The notes under the pieces: model-generated
Seen by the model: only the letters and a program-made list of their open reading frames with translations
Databases searched by the model: none
What the model was told of the DNA's origin: nothing
NCBI RefSeq assembly: GCF_032163395.1
Contig: NZ_CP119968.1
Span: forward strand, 605,501 to 669,500
From: Gloeocapsopsis dulcis
Lineage (GTDB): Bacteria > Cyanobacteriota > Cyanobacteriia > Cyanobacteriales > Chroococcidiopsidaceae
Reading direction: 5' to 3'
Length of the DNA stretch: 64,000 nt
Program-made: the position numbers and the translations under genes
Shown here: piece by piece, positions 1 through 6,862 of the stretch
Layout: each line of letters begins with the position of its first letter
Numbering within the stretch: the first letter of the stretch is position 1

Positions 1-162
1 ATCGCCATAGCTAAAGCCACCAGGAACGATAACTACGTCAAGGTCGCTAATATCCGTTTCTTCGTGCCATACCATCCGCGTTGGTTGCTGCAATAATCGC
101 GTGACATACGCAACATCGCGATCGCAATTTGAGCCTGGAAACACGACAATTCCAAATTTCAC
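1..162 (-). CDS. purQ: Phosphoribosylformylglycinamidine synthase subunit PurQ (5' part only)
   Basis: PurQ is the glutaminase subunit of FGAM synthase in purine biosynthesis; it supplies ammonia to PurL with help from PurS. Only the first 54 residues are in the window. They begin [15 protein letters not shown] and reach [12 protein letters not shown], which is the typical N-terminal Rossmann-like half of a class I amidotransferase. The catalytic Cys region lies beyond the window edge. The start is GTG at 162-160 and overlaps the purS stop (GTGA), so the two are translationally coupled in one operon reading leftwards. The identification rests on family recognition of this N-terminus. Confidence 0.93.
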   Translation of the reverse strand, partial: MKFGIVVFPGSNCDRDVAYVTRLLQQPTRMVWHEETDISDLDVVIVPGGFSYGD

Positions 163-431
163 GCTGACACTCCATCTCGTTGTTCAATTAAATCAAAGCG
201 ATAGTTTTCAATTACTGGGTTAGCTAATAATTGATCGCAAATGAGGTCTAACTGCTGCCGTGCGATATCCTCATCCTGAGCAGTTAAACTCAGTTCAATG
301 TACTTGCCAATTCGTATCTGCTCAACAGTATCGTAACCCATATGCTGCAAACCCGACATGACAGCTGTACCAGCAGGATCAAGAACCGAGGGTCGCAGAG
401 TAACATAGATATGAGCTTGATATTTTCGCAT
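159..431 (-). CDS. purS: Phosphoribosylformylglycinamidine synthase subunit PurS
   Basis: PurS is the small bridging subunit of the three-part FGAM synthase (PurSQL) and couples the PurQ glutaminase to PurL. The 90-residue product has the usual length and pattern: a strand near residues 5-13 ([17 protein letters not shown]), the segment [14 protein letters not shown], and a C-terminal [11 protein letters not shown]. It lies immediately upstream of purQ with a 4-base stop/start overlap, which is the standard arrangement in cyanobacteria and Gram-positives. The ATG at 431-429 is the only sensible start. About 220 bases separate it from the divergent Fur-family gene; that gap would hold both promoters, but I cannot assign boxes in it. 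Confidence 0.95.
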   Translation of the reverse strand: MRKYQAHIYVTLRPSVLDPAGTAVMSGLQHMGYDTVEQIRIGKYIELSLTAQDEDIARQQLDLICDQLLANPVIENYRFDLIEQRDGVSA

Positions 432-652
432 CGCCTTTTTTAATTTATTGATGAAACAGAAGACGATCCTACCCTTTTCCTGATACCTCTGGTGTCAACA
501 GTTAGCTCCTCGCGACTGCACTACCAAGCCGCCAAAACACTGCCTCTATACTTCTAGTAAAGTAGAATTATGACTCGCGTATCGGTTTGAGCTAGCTTAT
601 GAACAATTTAGTAGTTTGATTTTTACACATAGGAAAAATGCCATAAGTGTCT

Positions 653-1060
653 ATGAAAGCCGAACGCACTCGCAGTCAGGAACGCATTCTGAAATTGCTC
701 AAAAGTCTTAACAAAGCAATTTCTGCTCAAGATATCTATGTAGAGTTACGCAACCGCAACCAAAGTGTAGGACTCGCTACAGTATACCGAGCATTAGAAG
801 CCTTAAAACTTGAAGGTGCAGTTCAAGTGCGGACATTGGCTTCTGGCGAATCACTTTACAGTTCTGTACAGCAAGATAAGCACCATTTAACTTGTTTACA
901 GTGTGGCAGATCAATTGTTATCAATCAATGCCCTGTCCACGAGCTAGAAACTCAGTTGCATCAAGCGCATCGTTTTAAAATTTTCTACCACACTTTAGAA
1001 TTTTTTGGATTATGTAACCAATGTCAAATGGCTCAAACTGCTAATGTTGGTGCGGAGTAA
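653..1060 (+). CDS. zur: Fur-family transcriptional regulator, Zur/FurB-like
   Basis: This is a ferric-uptake-regulator family repressor with an N-terminal winged helix (about residues 1-80, including the recognition segment GLATVYRALEALK) and a C-terminal dimerisation and metal domain. Two CxxC pairs, CLQC and CNQC, form the structural zinc site typical of the family, and the HHL and H-rich segments supply further ligands. The N-terminus MKAERTRSQERIL matches my memory of cyanobacterial FurB, which acts as the zinc-responsive Zur, better than FurA or PerR; the subclass is therefore an inference. I chose ATG 653 rather than GTG 647 because family members begin MKA-RTRSQ. Product is 135 residues. 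Likely role: repression of zinc-uptake genes when zinc is replete. Confidence 0.85.
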   Translation: MKAERTRSQERILKLLKSLNKAISAQDIYVELRNRNQSVGLATVYRALEALKLEGAVQVRTLASGESLYSSVQQDKHHLTCLQCGRSIVINQCPVHELETQLHQAHRFKIFYHTLEFFGLCNQCQMAQTANVGAE

Positions 1061-1061
1061 T

Positions 1062-1133
1062 AAGAGAGTTTTGAGTTAAGAAAATTCTTCATTACTCAAA
1101 ACTAGCCGCTCTTGCCCTCACCCCTAGTTAGCG
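1062..1133. repeat. Dispersed ~70-bp intergenic repeat, copy 1 (convergent gap)
   Basis: The gap between the Fur-family gene and the convergent slipin gene holds an inverted repeat (AGTTTTGAG at 1067-1075 against CTCAAAACT at 1095-1103), followed by a tract rich in CTCACCCC. Near-identical sequence recurs at 33251-33336, again between convergent genes, and a related one at 28630-28735. It may act as a bidirectional terminator, but it lacks a clear T-run. Confidence 0.6.
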
Positions 1134-2071
1134 CGATCGCTATTTACATGAGGTAAGTTGTGACCATCAGATATAATTGAACGCATTCCTTCGATGGTTG
1201 CGGGGATGCTACGTGGGTCCATAAACATTACTTTACTACTATCGCTACTACCAATTTTTGTTCCCATATCGAGATAGTTCTGTGCAATCAAAAATTGCAG
1301 TGCTTCACGGGCTTCAGGATTTGTTTGCAGGATTTTTGTGATGATTTGCAATGCTTCTGCAGTTGCTTGAGCTTTGAGAACTTGTTGCTGGCGTTCGGCT
1401 TGGGCTTGCAAGACTATTGTTTTCTGATGTGCTTCCGCTTCGAGAATTTGGGCTTCTGCTCTACCTTTGGCGCTATTCACCGCAGATTCGCGATCGCCTT
1501 CAGATGTCAAAATTGCCGCCCGTTTGCGCCGTTCGGCGGACATTTGCAATTCCATCGATTCTTGAACTGCACGGGAAGGAACAATATCTCGTAGTTCTAC
1601 TCGCGTGACTTTTACTCCCCAAGGATCAGTAGCAATATCCAAATCTCGTAGTAAAATTTCGTTAATCTGCGATCTCGCCGTAAAAGTTTCATCGAGTTCC
1701 AGTTTGCCCATTTCGGAACGAATTTGCGTGAGTACCAAATTCACCATTGCTGACTGGAGATTTTCTACCTTGTACCAGGCTTTCTCCATATCGACAATGC
1801 GCCAGTAAACTACTGCATCTACTTCGATAGAAACGTTGTCGCGGGTAATGCCTTTTTGTGGCGGAATGTCTAGAACTTTTTCCCGAATTGTTTCGCGGAA
1901 AACAACTTTATCGATAAAGGGAAAAACAAAGCTCAACCCTGGCTCTAACTTTTTGTTGTAACTACCTAGTCTTTCTACCAAGGCTTCATTACCCTGATTG
2001 ATGACTTTAACTGAACCTGCTAGGGCAGAACCACCCAGTGCTAACGCGACAAGCAAAAATAGTTCATTCAT
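1124..2071 (-). CDS. SPFH/band-7 slipin (paraslipin/QmcA-type) membrane protein
   Basis: A 315-residue SPFH-domain protein. An N-terminal hydrophobic segment (residues about 1-20) anchors it. The band-7 domain follows ([21 protein letters not shown], then [12 protein letters not shown] and VDAVVYWRI). After that comes a long charged helix region ([33 protein letters not shown]) of the kind that mediates oligomerisation into membrane-associated rings. Such slipins organise membrane microdomains and are commonly encoded next to an NfeD partner, as here: nfeD lies 217 bases upstream on the same strand. Its particular partner protease or substrate cannot be read from the sequence. The product has full family length and shows no defect. 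Confidence 0.9.
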   Translation of the reverse strand: MNELFLLVALALGGSALAGSVKVINQGNEALVERLGSYNKKLEPGLSFVFPFIDKVVFRETIREKVLDIPPQKGITRDNVSIEVDAVVYWRIVDMEKAWYKVENLQSAMVNLVLTQIRSEMGKLELDETFTARSQINEILLRDLDIATDPWGVKVTRVELRDIVPSRAVQESMELQMSAERRKRAAILTSEGDRESAVNSAKGRAEAQILEAEAHQKTIVLQAQAERQQQVLKAQATAEALQIITKILQTNPEAREALQFLIAQNYLDMGTKIGSSDSSKVMFMDPRSIPATIEGMRSIISDGHNLPHVNSDRAN

Positions 2072-2288
2072 GTTATTTGGTGTTTATGAGGATAAAGTTA
2101 CTAAATGTGTGATATTGGCAGTCAGGGGACGCACTTCGCAGACCTTCGGTTCAGAGGTTGGGGTTAAAGTTGATTGGAACCATGATTCTGGGTTCCTCTA
2201 TAAGTTCTAACTAAATTGACCATTGCTTGATTTGAAATCTGTTTCAACACAGTGGTACCTGACACTAACCACTCGCCCCTCGCCCCTC

Positions 2289-2714
2289 CTAATGCAACAA
2301 ATCTTCTGGCATAACAATTAAAGTCGTACCTTCGCGACGGACAACGTAGACTTTTTGAGAAGGAGCGATCGCTAAATACCGATCCTCGCACCGCGCCCGC
2401 CAAGAATTTCCTTCATAGATCACTCTGCCGTCTTTCCCAGCAGGGATTTCGGTTAATGTTTCCGCGACAAAGGCATCTTGCAGTTTTTTCCGCTTGGGTA
2501 ATAGTAGGCGACGCGACATTAAAATAAATGCCGTTGATAGTCCTAGCCAGAGAAAAGCTTGTACGCTTAATTGAGGAATAACTAATGACACTATAGCTAC
2601 AACAAAGGCGCTGAGTCCCATCATAAAAGCGACAAACGCCGTTGGTAGCAATAGTTCCATCAAACAGAGAATTGCCCCTGCTATTAACCATAACAGAGTG
2701 ACGTTTATGGGCAT
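2289..2714 (-). CDS. NfeD-like membrane protein (slipin partner)
   Basis: A 141-residue short-type NfeD protein. It has three or four N-terminal hydrophobic helices (residues about 5-75) and then a C-terminal OB-fold domain (GKDGRVIYEGNSWRARCED to QKVYVVRREGTTLIVMPED). Short NfeD proteins pair with slipins: the OB domain is thought to contact or tether the SPFH ring at the membrane. It lies directly upstream of the slipin on the same strand, so the two probably share a transcript despite a 217-base gap. That gap ends in a C-rich stretch (CCCCTCGCCCCTCC near 2275-2290) resembling other G/C-run spacers in the window. The start at 2714 (ATG) fits the family. Confidence 0.85.
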   Translation of the reverse strand: MPINVTLLWLIAGAILCLMELLLPTAFVAFMMGLSAFVVAIVSLVIPQLSVQAFLWLGLSTAFILMSRRLLLPKRKKLQDAFVAETLTEIPAGKDGRVIYEGNSWRARCEDRYLAIAPSQKVYVVRREGTTLIVMPEDLLH

Positions 2715-3112
2715 TGTGGTGTTGTAATAGCTACCTGCACAGTAATTTACGAGTTTGCTTGAGCTACAGTTATTTAATGAGCTAGCAATAATGACAGCAA
2801 ACTACGATCATCAATACCAATCTAGCTTAAGCTTTCGTTAATCGGGGCTAAGTTTAATTGAATTTAAAAGTCTTTTTACGCTACACGCAATCGACAGCTC
2901 AAGGAGGCAAAAAAAGCATCTAACCAAAGCGCCACTCATGACTTGTTCCCTCGCTTTGCACTCCTAAGCCCCTACTCTCAGGCATTTATCGCTTAAGGTG
3001 TATAACAAAGGACAATCTTATGCAAAGATAAAGAGGTTGTCTGGAATAAACAGGTGTATTGAATAATAATTTTGCATTGCTTCTTGAGAGGGAAACACTA
3101 GATTACAAGTCT
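2715..3112. other. Intergenic region, no gene seen
   Basis: About 400 bases between the divergent nfeD-like gene and ftrV. Reading all frames I found no conserved peptide. It contains a purine-rich stretch (CAAGGAGGC near 2900) and AT-rich segments that probably hold both promoters. No riboswitch or RNA gene was recognised. Confidence 0.5.
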
Positions 3113-3337
3113 ATGAAAGTTGGCGATCGCGTCCGTGTTAAAGAATCAGTCATTGTTTACCACCAGCCTGAACATCGCGGTGAACCTTTTGATATTAAAG
3201 GTTTAGAAGGCGAGATTGTCAGTTTTGCCAACGAATGGCATGGCAAAGCAATCAGTGCTAATCTGCCAATTCAAGTTCAGTTTAGTAAAAAGTTTAAAGC
3301 CCACCTGCGCGAAACTGAAATTGAGGTTATATCTTAG
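3113..3337 (+). CDS. ftrV: Ferredoxin-thioredoxin reductase, variable chain
   Basis: FtrV is the small non-catalytic subunit of ferredoxin-thioredoxin reductase. It shields the 4Fe-4S catalytic chain FtrC, and the complex passes photosynthetic electrons from ferredoxin to thioredoxin. The product has 74 residues with the characteristic SH3-like barrel sequence: KVGDRVRVKESVIVYHQPEH, then FDIKGLEGEIV and ANLPIQVQF. I start at ATG 3113 because the family begins directly at M-x-VGDRVRV; an in-frame TTG at 3059 would add 18 residues with no family support. FtrC is not in the window, which is usual because ftrC and ftrV are unlinked in many cyanobacteria. Confidence 0.9.
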   Translation: MKVGDRVRVKESVIVYHQPEHRGEPFDIKGLEGEIVSFANEWHGKAISANLPIQVQFSKKFKAHLRETEIEVIS

Positions 3338-3379
3338 CTGGGGATGACTATATCAAGGGCGATGGAGATGATTAACCGT

Positions 3380-3607
3380 CTAACTCCTTGCCCGACGAAA
3401 CCAACTAAGAATGTTAAGTTCACTACGCATCTGCTCTAATTCTTGTCTATGGCACTCGGCTGTGGTATAATACCAACTACAATGTTGCTCTAGCTGCGTG
3501 CGCGATTGCACTTCCCGATAAAATTGACGTGTTGCCTGGTAAGTGGCAAAAATGTCTTGTGATTCTGGTGGTGGCAGCGGAATAATGTAATGGAACTGGT
3601 TAGCCAT
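3380..3607 (-). CDS. Small conserved-looking protein of unknown function
   Basis: A 75-residue soluble protein that I do not recognise with certainty. It begins MANQFHYIIPLPPPESQDIF and is rich in Gln, Tyr and Arg, with predicted helices from residue 20 onward (ATYQATRQFYREVQ) and a basic C-terminus (LSWFRRARS). It has no signal peptide or membrane segment. It ends 43 bases from the end of ftrV and is convergent with it. Codon usage resembles its neighbours, so I take it as a real gene, but its function is unknown. Confidence 0.55.
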   Translation of the reverse strand: MANQFHYIIPLPPPESQDIFATYQATRQFYREVQSRTQLEQHCSWYYTTAECHRQELEQMRSELNILSWFRRARS

Positions 3608-3720
3608 GAGTCAACATAAAGAAGTCAGTCTCTTGCTGCAATTATAGCGATCGCCACTGAGAGAAATTTGTGTCTAAATGCATAATTTAGCGATAAGGCA
3701 GCTAGTTGATAATTACTTTA

Positions 3721-4509
3721 CTACAACCAACCGCGTAAACGATAAATAACTAAACCAACATACTCTTTCAAGGCACGAGTAAACTGATGTAATCGCTCTG
3801 CTTCTGGTAACAAGTTTAACAGTGTAGCTTGAGGTGTATTACTCAGGTACTGAAGATCACTGCTTGCAATAAAATCAGTAGGTGCAGGAATTGCGGCAAT
3901 TTTGAGCTTTTTGAAAATAGCAAGCGATCGCGGTATATGCATTGCTGAGGTGACAAGTAACACTTGGTTGATCTGACGCGCTTGTAGAATTTTTTTGACA
4001 TTGACTGCATTTTCGTAAGTATTGAGCGAGTCTGGTTCTTGAATAATTGCTGAACTTGGTACGCCCAGTTGCTGCATAATAATTGCCATATCTGCAGATT
4101 CAGAAGAACTAGTACCACTCCAATCGATGCGTCCACCGCTGAGAATAACGAAAGGAGCTTTTTTTTGGTGATACAACTGCGCAGCATAGAACATGCGATC
4201 GCTTTCTTCAGATAAGTCTACTGAAGGACGTGGTGGAATTGCCGGTTTGGTAGCACCGCCTAAAACAACAATGGCTTCAGCATTGGGTAATTCAGTTGAC
4301 GGAAGATTTTGAAATTCTAGCGATCGTACTAAAGCACGAGAAGTCCAGCCGTTACTCCCCAACAACAAAACAACAAGGGCGATTGTCAATGCAACTGATG
4401 CTTGACGCGGTTTTTTCCACAACCTTACTAATGCAAATACGATGAGAACACACGCTAATCCTAGCGGATATAAAAATAGCGGTAATAACTTTGATAAATA
4501 TAAAAACAT
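3721..4509 (-). CDS. YdcF/SanA-type DUF218 membrane protein
   Basis: A 262-residue protein with two N-terminal hydrophobic segments (residues about 5-25 and 38-52), then a DUF218 domain starting EAIVVLGGATKP. Recognisable motifs are AIVVLGG, PFVILSGGR, the acidic SLNTYENAVN (the conserved Asn-Thr-x-Glu-Asn of the family) and VLLVTSAMHIPRS. Members of this superfamily (ElyC, SanA, YdcF) are envelope-associated and linked to cell-wall carrier lipid metabolism or barrier function; the exact chemistry is not established. The domain would lie in the periplasm or on the membrane face. It stands alone, about 60 bases from the upstream-coded Uma2 gene on the same strand. Confidence 0.85.
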   Translation of the reverse strand: MFLYLSKLLPLFLYPLGLACVLIVFALVRLWKKPRQASVALTIALVVLLLGSNGWTSRALVRSLEFQNLPSTELPNAEAIVVLGGATKPAIPPRPSVDLSEESDRMFYAAQLYHQKKAPFVILSGGRIDWSGTSSSESADMAIIMQQLGVPSSAIIQEPDSLNTYENAVNVKKILQARQINQVLLVTSAMHIPRSLAIFKKLKIAAIPAPTDFIASSDLQYLSNTPQATLLNLLPEAERLHQFTRALKEYVGLVIYRLRGWL

Positions 4510-4568
4510 CCTTATCAGCTAATGGCGTTAGTAGTACCAACAAGAATAAACTCTAAACCCGCAAGCAG

Positions 4569-5144
4569 CTAGGCAAAAATTGGCTGGAGATCTAAAACAA
4601 ACCCAGGAAGCACATCTTCACCAAATAAAGTGAGAGGCGAAGCTAAAATTTCAACTGCTTGCCCCGAGCGATAAATTTCAACTTGTTTAGTATTAGGATT
4701 AATTAACCAACCTAGCCGCAATCCGTTGTCTAAGTATTCTTGCATTTTTACTTGAGTGTCTGCTAACTCATCTGTTTCTAAGAGGAGTTCAATCACAAAA
4801 TCTGGACACAAGGGTAGAAACTTCTTTCTTTGCGCTTGAGTTAAAGCATTCCATCGTTCGATTGTTACCCAAGAAACATCAGGAGAACGAGTTGCACCAT
4901 TTGGTAAGCGAAAACCTGTCGAAGAGTCAAAAGCTTTTCCGAGCTTGTTTTGGCGATTCCACAACCAAAGTTGTCCAGCTAACTCAAAATTGCGATCGCC
5001 TGTTCCTCCTCCGGTAGGCGGCATAATAATCAATTCTCCCCTGGTTGTTAATTCTAATTGCAACTCGCGATTAGCAGCGGCGAGTTGTTCAAACTGCTCA
5101 TCAGTAAGTCTGAGAACTAGGGGGAGTTGTAAAGTTACACTCAT
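4569..5144 (-). CDS. Uma2-family (DUF820) restriction-endonuclease-fold protein
   Basis: A 191-residue protein of the Uma2/DUF820 family, which is greatly expanded in cyanobacteria and has a PD-(D/E)XK nuclease-like fold. Visible motifs are GELIIMPPTGGGTGDRN (residues about 36-52), RSPDVSWV (the conserved acidic site), PDFVIELLLETDELADTQVK (E-x-L and the following Lys region), and EYLDNGLRLGWLINP. The biological role of the family is unsettled; it often occurs in mobile or variable loci. The length and motifs are complete. The neighbouring genes give no functional hint. Confidence 0.88.
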   Translation of the reverse strand: MSVTLQLPLVLRLTDEQFEQLAAANRELQLELTTRGELIIMPPTGGGTGDRNFELAGQLWLWNRQNKLGKAFDSSTGFRLPNGATRSPDVSWVTIERWNALTQAQRKKFLPLCPDFVIELLLETDELADTQVKMQEYLDNGLRLGWLINPNTKQVEIYRSGQAVEILASPLTLFGEDVLPGFVLDLQPIFA

Positions 5145-5319
5145 ATCACATCAAATCCTAGTTGAGTTAATGTCATAGAAAAAGCGATCGCACTTCTCTA
5201 ATGTAGTTTTGAGAGCGTGGATTGTAGAACAAGCAGCACTCCCAACGTGAAGATTTTCGGTTGGGTGCTATGCTGTAGGGCGATTCAACCTGGATATACT
5301 TTAGACCCGATGCATGAAT

Positions 5320-5360
5320 GCGAATCGCGAATTCATTCGCCGCTAGATAAACAAAGCCTA
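5320..5360. repeat. Fragment of dispersed palindromic repeat
   Basis: The palindrome GCGAATTCATTCGC followed by a GCTA-ATAAACAAAG stretch matches, in reverse orientation, the end of the hairpin cluster at 26809-26935. It appears to be a truncated copy of the same dispersed element. A frame running through it (5173-5430) is not convincing as a gene. Confidence 0.5.
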
Positions 5361-5501
5361 TCACCGTGGAATTACTGATAAAGCTCGTGATAAAAGTATA
5401 AAAGAGCATATTATGTTTGACTAGTCCCAACTTTTGTCAGATAGGATCTACATCAAAATATGCCGTGGTCTAGTTAATTGTTTATGTATTGAGATAGCAC
5501 A

Positions 5502-5675
5502 ATGCCTACCACAGCACAGACGTTAAAATGTTTTCAGCTTTGCTGCAATCTTACCAGCAAGTACTGCTCTATTGATCTAGTGATTCTAGATAAGCGCACT
5601 AGCAATGTGGTTATCCTAGCAAAAGAGGAAATAAATATTGAGGTTGAGCCTAATGGCGCATGGAGGTTTGTATGA
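5502..5675 (+). CDS. Tiny conserved protein, DUF6888-like
   Basis: A 57-residue protein starting MPTTAQTLKCFQLCCNLTSK and ending EVEPNGAWRFV. The pattern of an N-terminal Cys-containing helix and a C-terminal VVILAKEEINIEV-PNG-WRF resembles the small cyanobacterial DUF6888 family as I remember it. Its TGA stop overlaps the ATG of the next gene (ATGA, 5672-5675), so the two are translationally coupled. DUF6888 and DUF6887 genes typically occur as such pairs. The function is unknown. The paired, overlapping layout recalls two-component small modules, but nothing in the sequence proves that. Confidence 0.7.
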   Translation: MPTTAQTLKCFQLCCNLTSKYCSIDLVILDKRTSNVVILAKEEINIEVEPNGAWRFV

Positions 5676-5875
5676 GCGTAGAACCAGAGTTTTCTGCTAT
5701 GACCACAATGGAACTTCGAGCCTACACTTTAGAAAATCGAGATGATGAGGAAGCTTTATATGCCTTCCTCGACAGACTCCATACTGAAAATCCAAATTCA
5801 CAAGTATATCAACCTGAAGACAACGTAGCTGAGGCGATTTCAGAGTACTTAGAACATAAGAACAAGCAAGCTTAG
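5672..5875 (+). CDS. Tiny conserved protein, DUF6887-like
   Basis: A 67-residue acidic protein (MSVEPEFSAMTTMELRAYTL, then NRDDEEALYAFLDRLHTENP). The sequence MT-MEL-AY-L-HRDDEEA-YAF-DR is the signature of a small family common in cyanobacteria (DUF6887, from memory). An ATG at 5660 would add four residues; I prefer 5672 because it overlaps the upstream stop and is the usual first Met. It forms an operon with the preceding 57-residue gene. It is predicted mostly helical and soluble, with function unknown. Confidence 0.75.
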   Translation: MSVEPEFSAMTTMELRAYTLENRDDEEALYAFLDRLHTENPNSQVYQPEDNVAEAISEYLEHKNKQA

Positions 5876-5989
5876 TCATTTGTGCCAATGCGACATAACT
5901 GATATACGCTCCTTTATATGAGAGCAAGCACGTTGCACCACAATTTTGGTTAAAATTGCACTGAATTGCAACAGAAAGATTAGGCTCTC

Positions 5990-6757
5990 ATGTGTCAACT
6001 GCTGGGAATGAATTGTAATGTTCCAACAGATATTTGTTTTTCGTTTGAGGGCTTTTCGGCGCGGGGAGGAAGAACCGACGAACATCAAGATGGTTGGGGC
6101 ATTGCGTTTTTTGAGGGTTTGGGATGTCGGCTCTTTTTAGATGCTAAATCGGCGATCGCATCTCCTGTTGCCGATGTAGTACGACGCTATCCGATTCACT
6201 CAACTCATGTGATTGCCCATATCCGCAAAGCGACTCAAGGTGGAATTGCTTTAGTGAATTGCCATCCCTTTCAACGCGAACTTTGGGGGCGATACTGGGT
6301 ATTTGCGCACAATGGCAATCTTTTAGATTTTCACGCAGAAACAACTTTTTATCAGCCAGTAGGTCAAACTGATAGTGAAAGAGCATTCTGCTTAATTCTC
6401 GAAACTTTACGCCAGAGCTTTCCTACAGGCAAACCTCCGTTGGAACAACTATATCCTGTGTTGCAAGAAGTTACTGCAACCATAGCAGCAACAGGGATTT
6501 TCAACTATTTACTTTCTGATGGCGAACACTTTTTCACATACTGCTCAACCAAGCTGTGCTACATTGTCCGGCAAGCACCCTTTGCAGCTGCACATTTAAT
6601 CGATGAAGATATTACTGTCGATTTTCAAAAGTTAACGACACCACGCGATCGCGTTGCAGTCATCGCCACAACTCCCCTGACTGATAACGAAGTTTGGATA
6701 CAAATTCATCCAGGAGAACTACTTGTCTTTCAGGATGGTTTACCTAATAGGGTTTAA
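5990..6757 (+). CDS. Class II glutamine amidotransferase (YafJ/Gn_AT_II type)
   Basis: A 255-residue stand-alone Ntn-type glutaminase domain. The nucleophile is Cys2 (MCQLLGMNC). Other active-site motifs are QDGWGIAFFEG, HVIAHIRKAT (about residue 78) and VFAHNGNL (the Asn/Gly oxyanion site, about residue 103), followed by the conserved DSERAF. Members include YafJ and EgtC-like proteins that hydrolyse glutamine or gamma-glutamyl amides; the physiological substrate here is unknown. The start is fixed by the need for Cys at position 2. It stands alone, 105 bases before the cas operon on the same strand, and I see no terminator between the two. Confidence 0.88.
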   Translation: MCQLLGMNCNVPTDICFSFEGFSARGGRTDEHQDGWGIAFFEGLGCRLFLDAKSAIASPVADVVRRYPIHSTHVIAHIRKATQGGIALVNCHPFQRELWGRYWVFAHNGNLLDFHAETTFYQPVGQTDSERAFCLILETLRQSFPTGKPPLEQLYPVLQEVTATIAATGIFNYLLSDGEHFFTYCSTKLCYIVRQAPFAAAHLIDEDITVDFQKLTTPRDRVAVIATTPLTDNEVWIQIHPGELLVFQDGLPNRV

Positions 6758-6862
6758 CAGCTTTTGCTAAATTTTACTTTCTGAGCTTGAAATATTTTAT
6801 CTCACCACGGGCACTATAACAAAGACTCTAGTTACGACCTTACAAAAGCCTTGTGAAGAGAC

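Noticed and set aside
1295-1808. Several plus-strand frames inside the slipin gene
   Set aside because: They are antisense to a well-conserved SPFH gene and have no independent features.
5173-5430. 85-codon frame on the minus strand
   Set aside because: It runs through a dispersed palindromic repeat fragment, lacks a ribosome binding site and shows no family resemblance.
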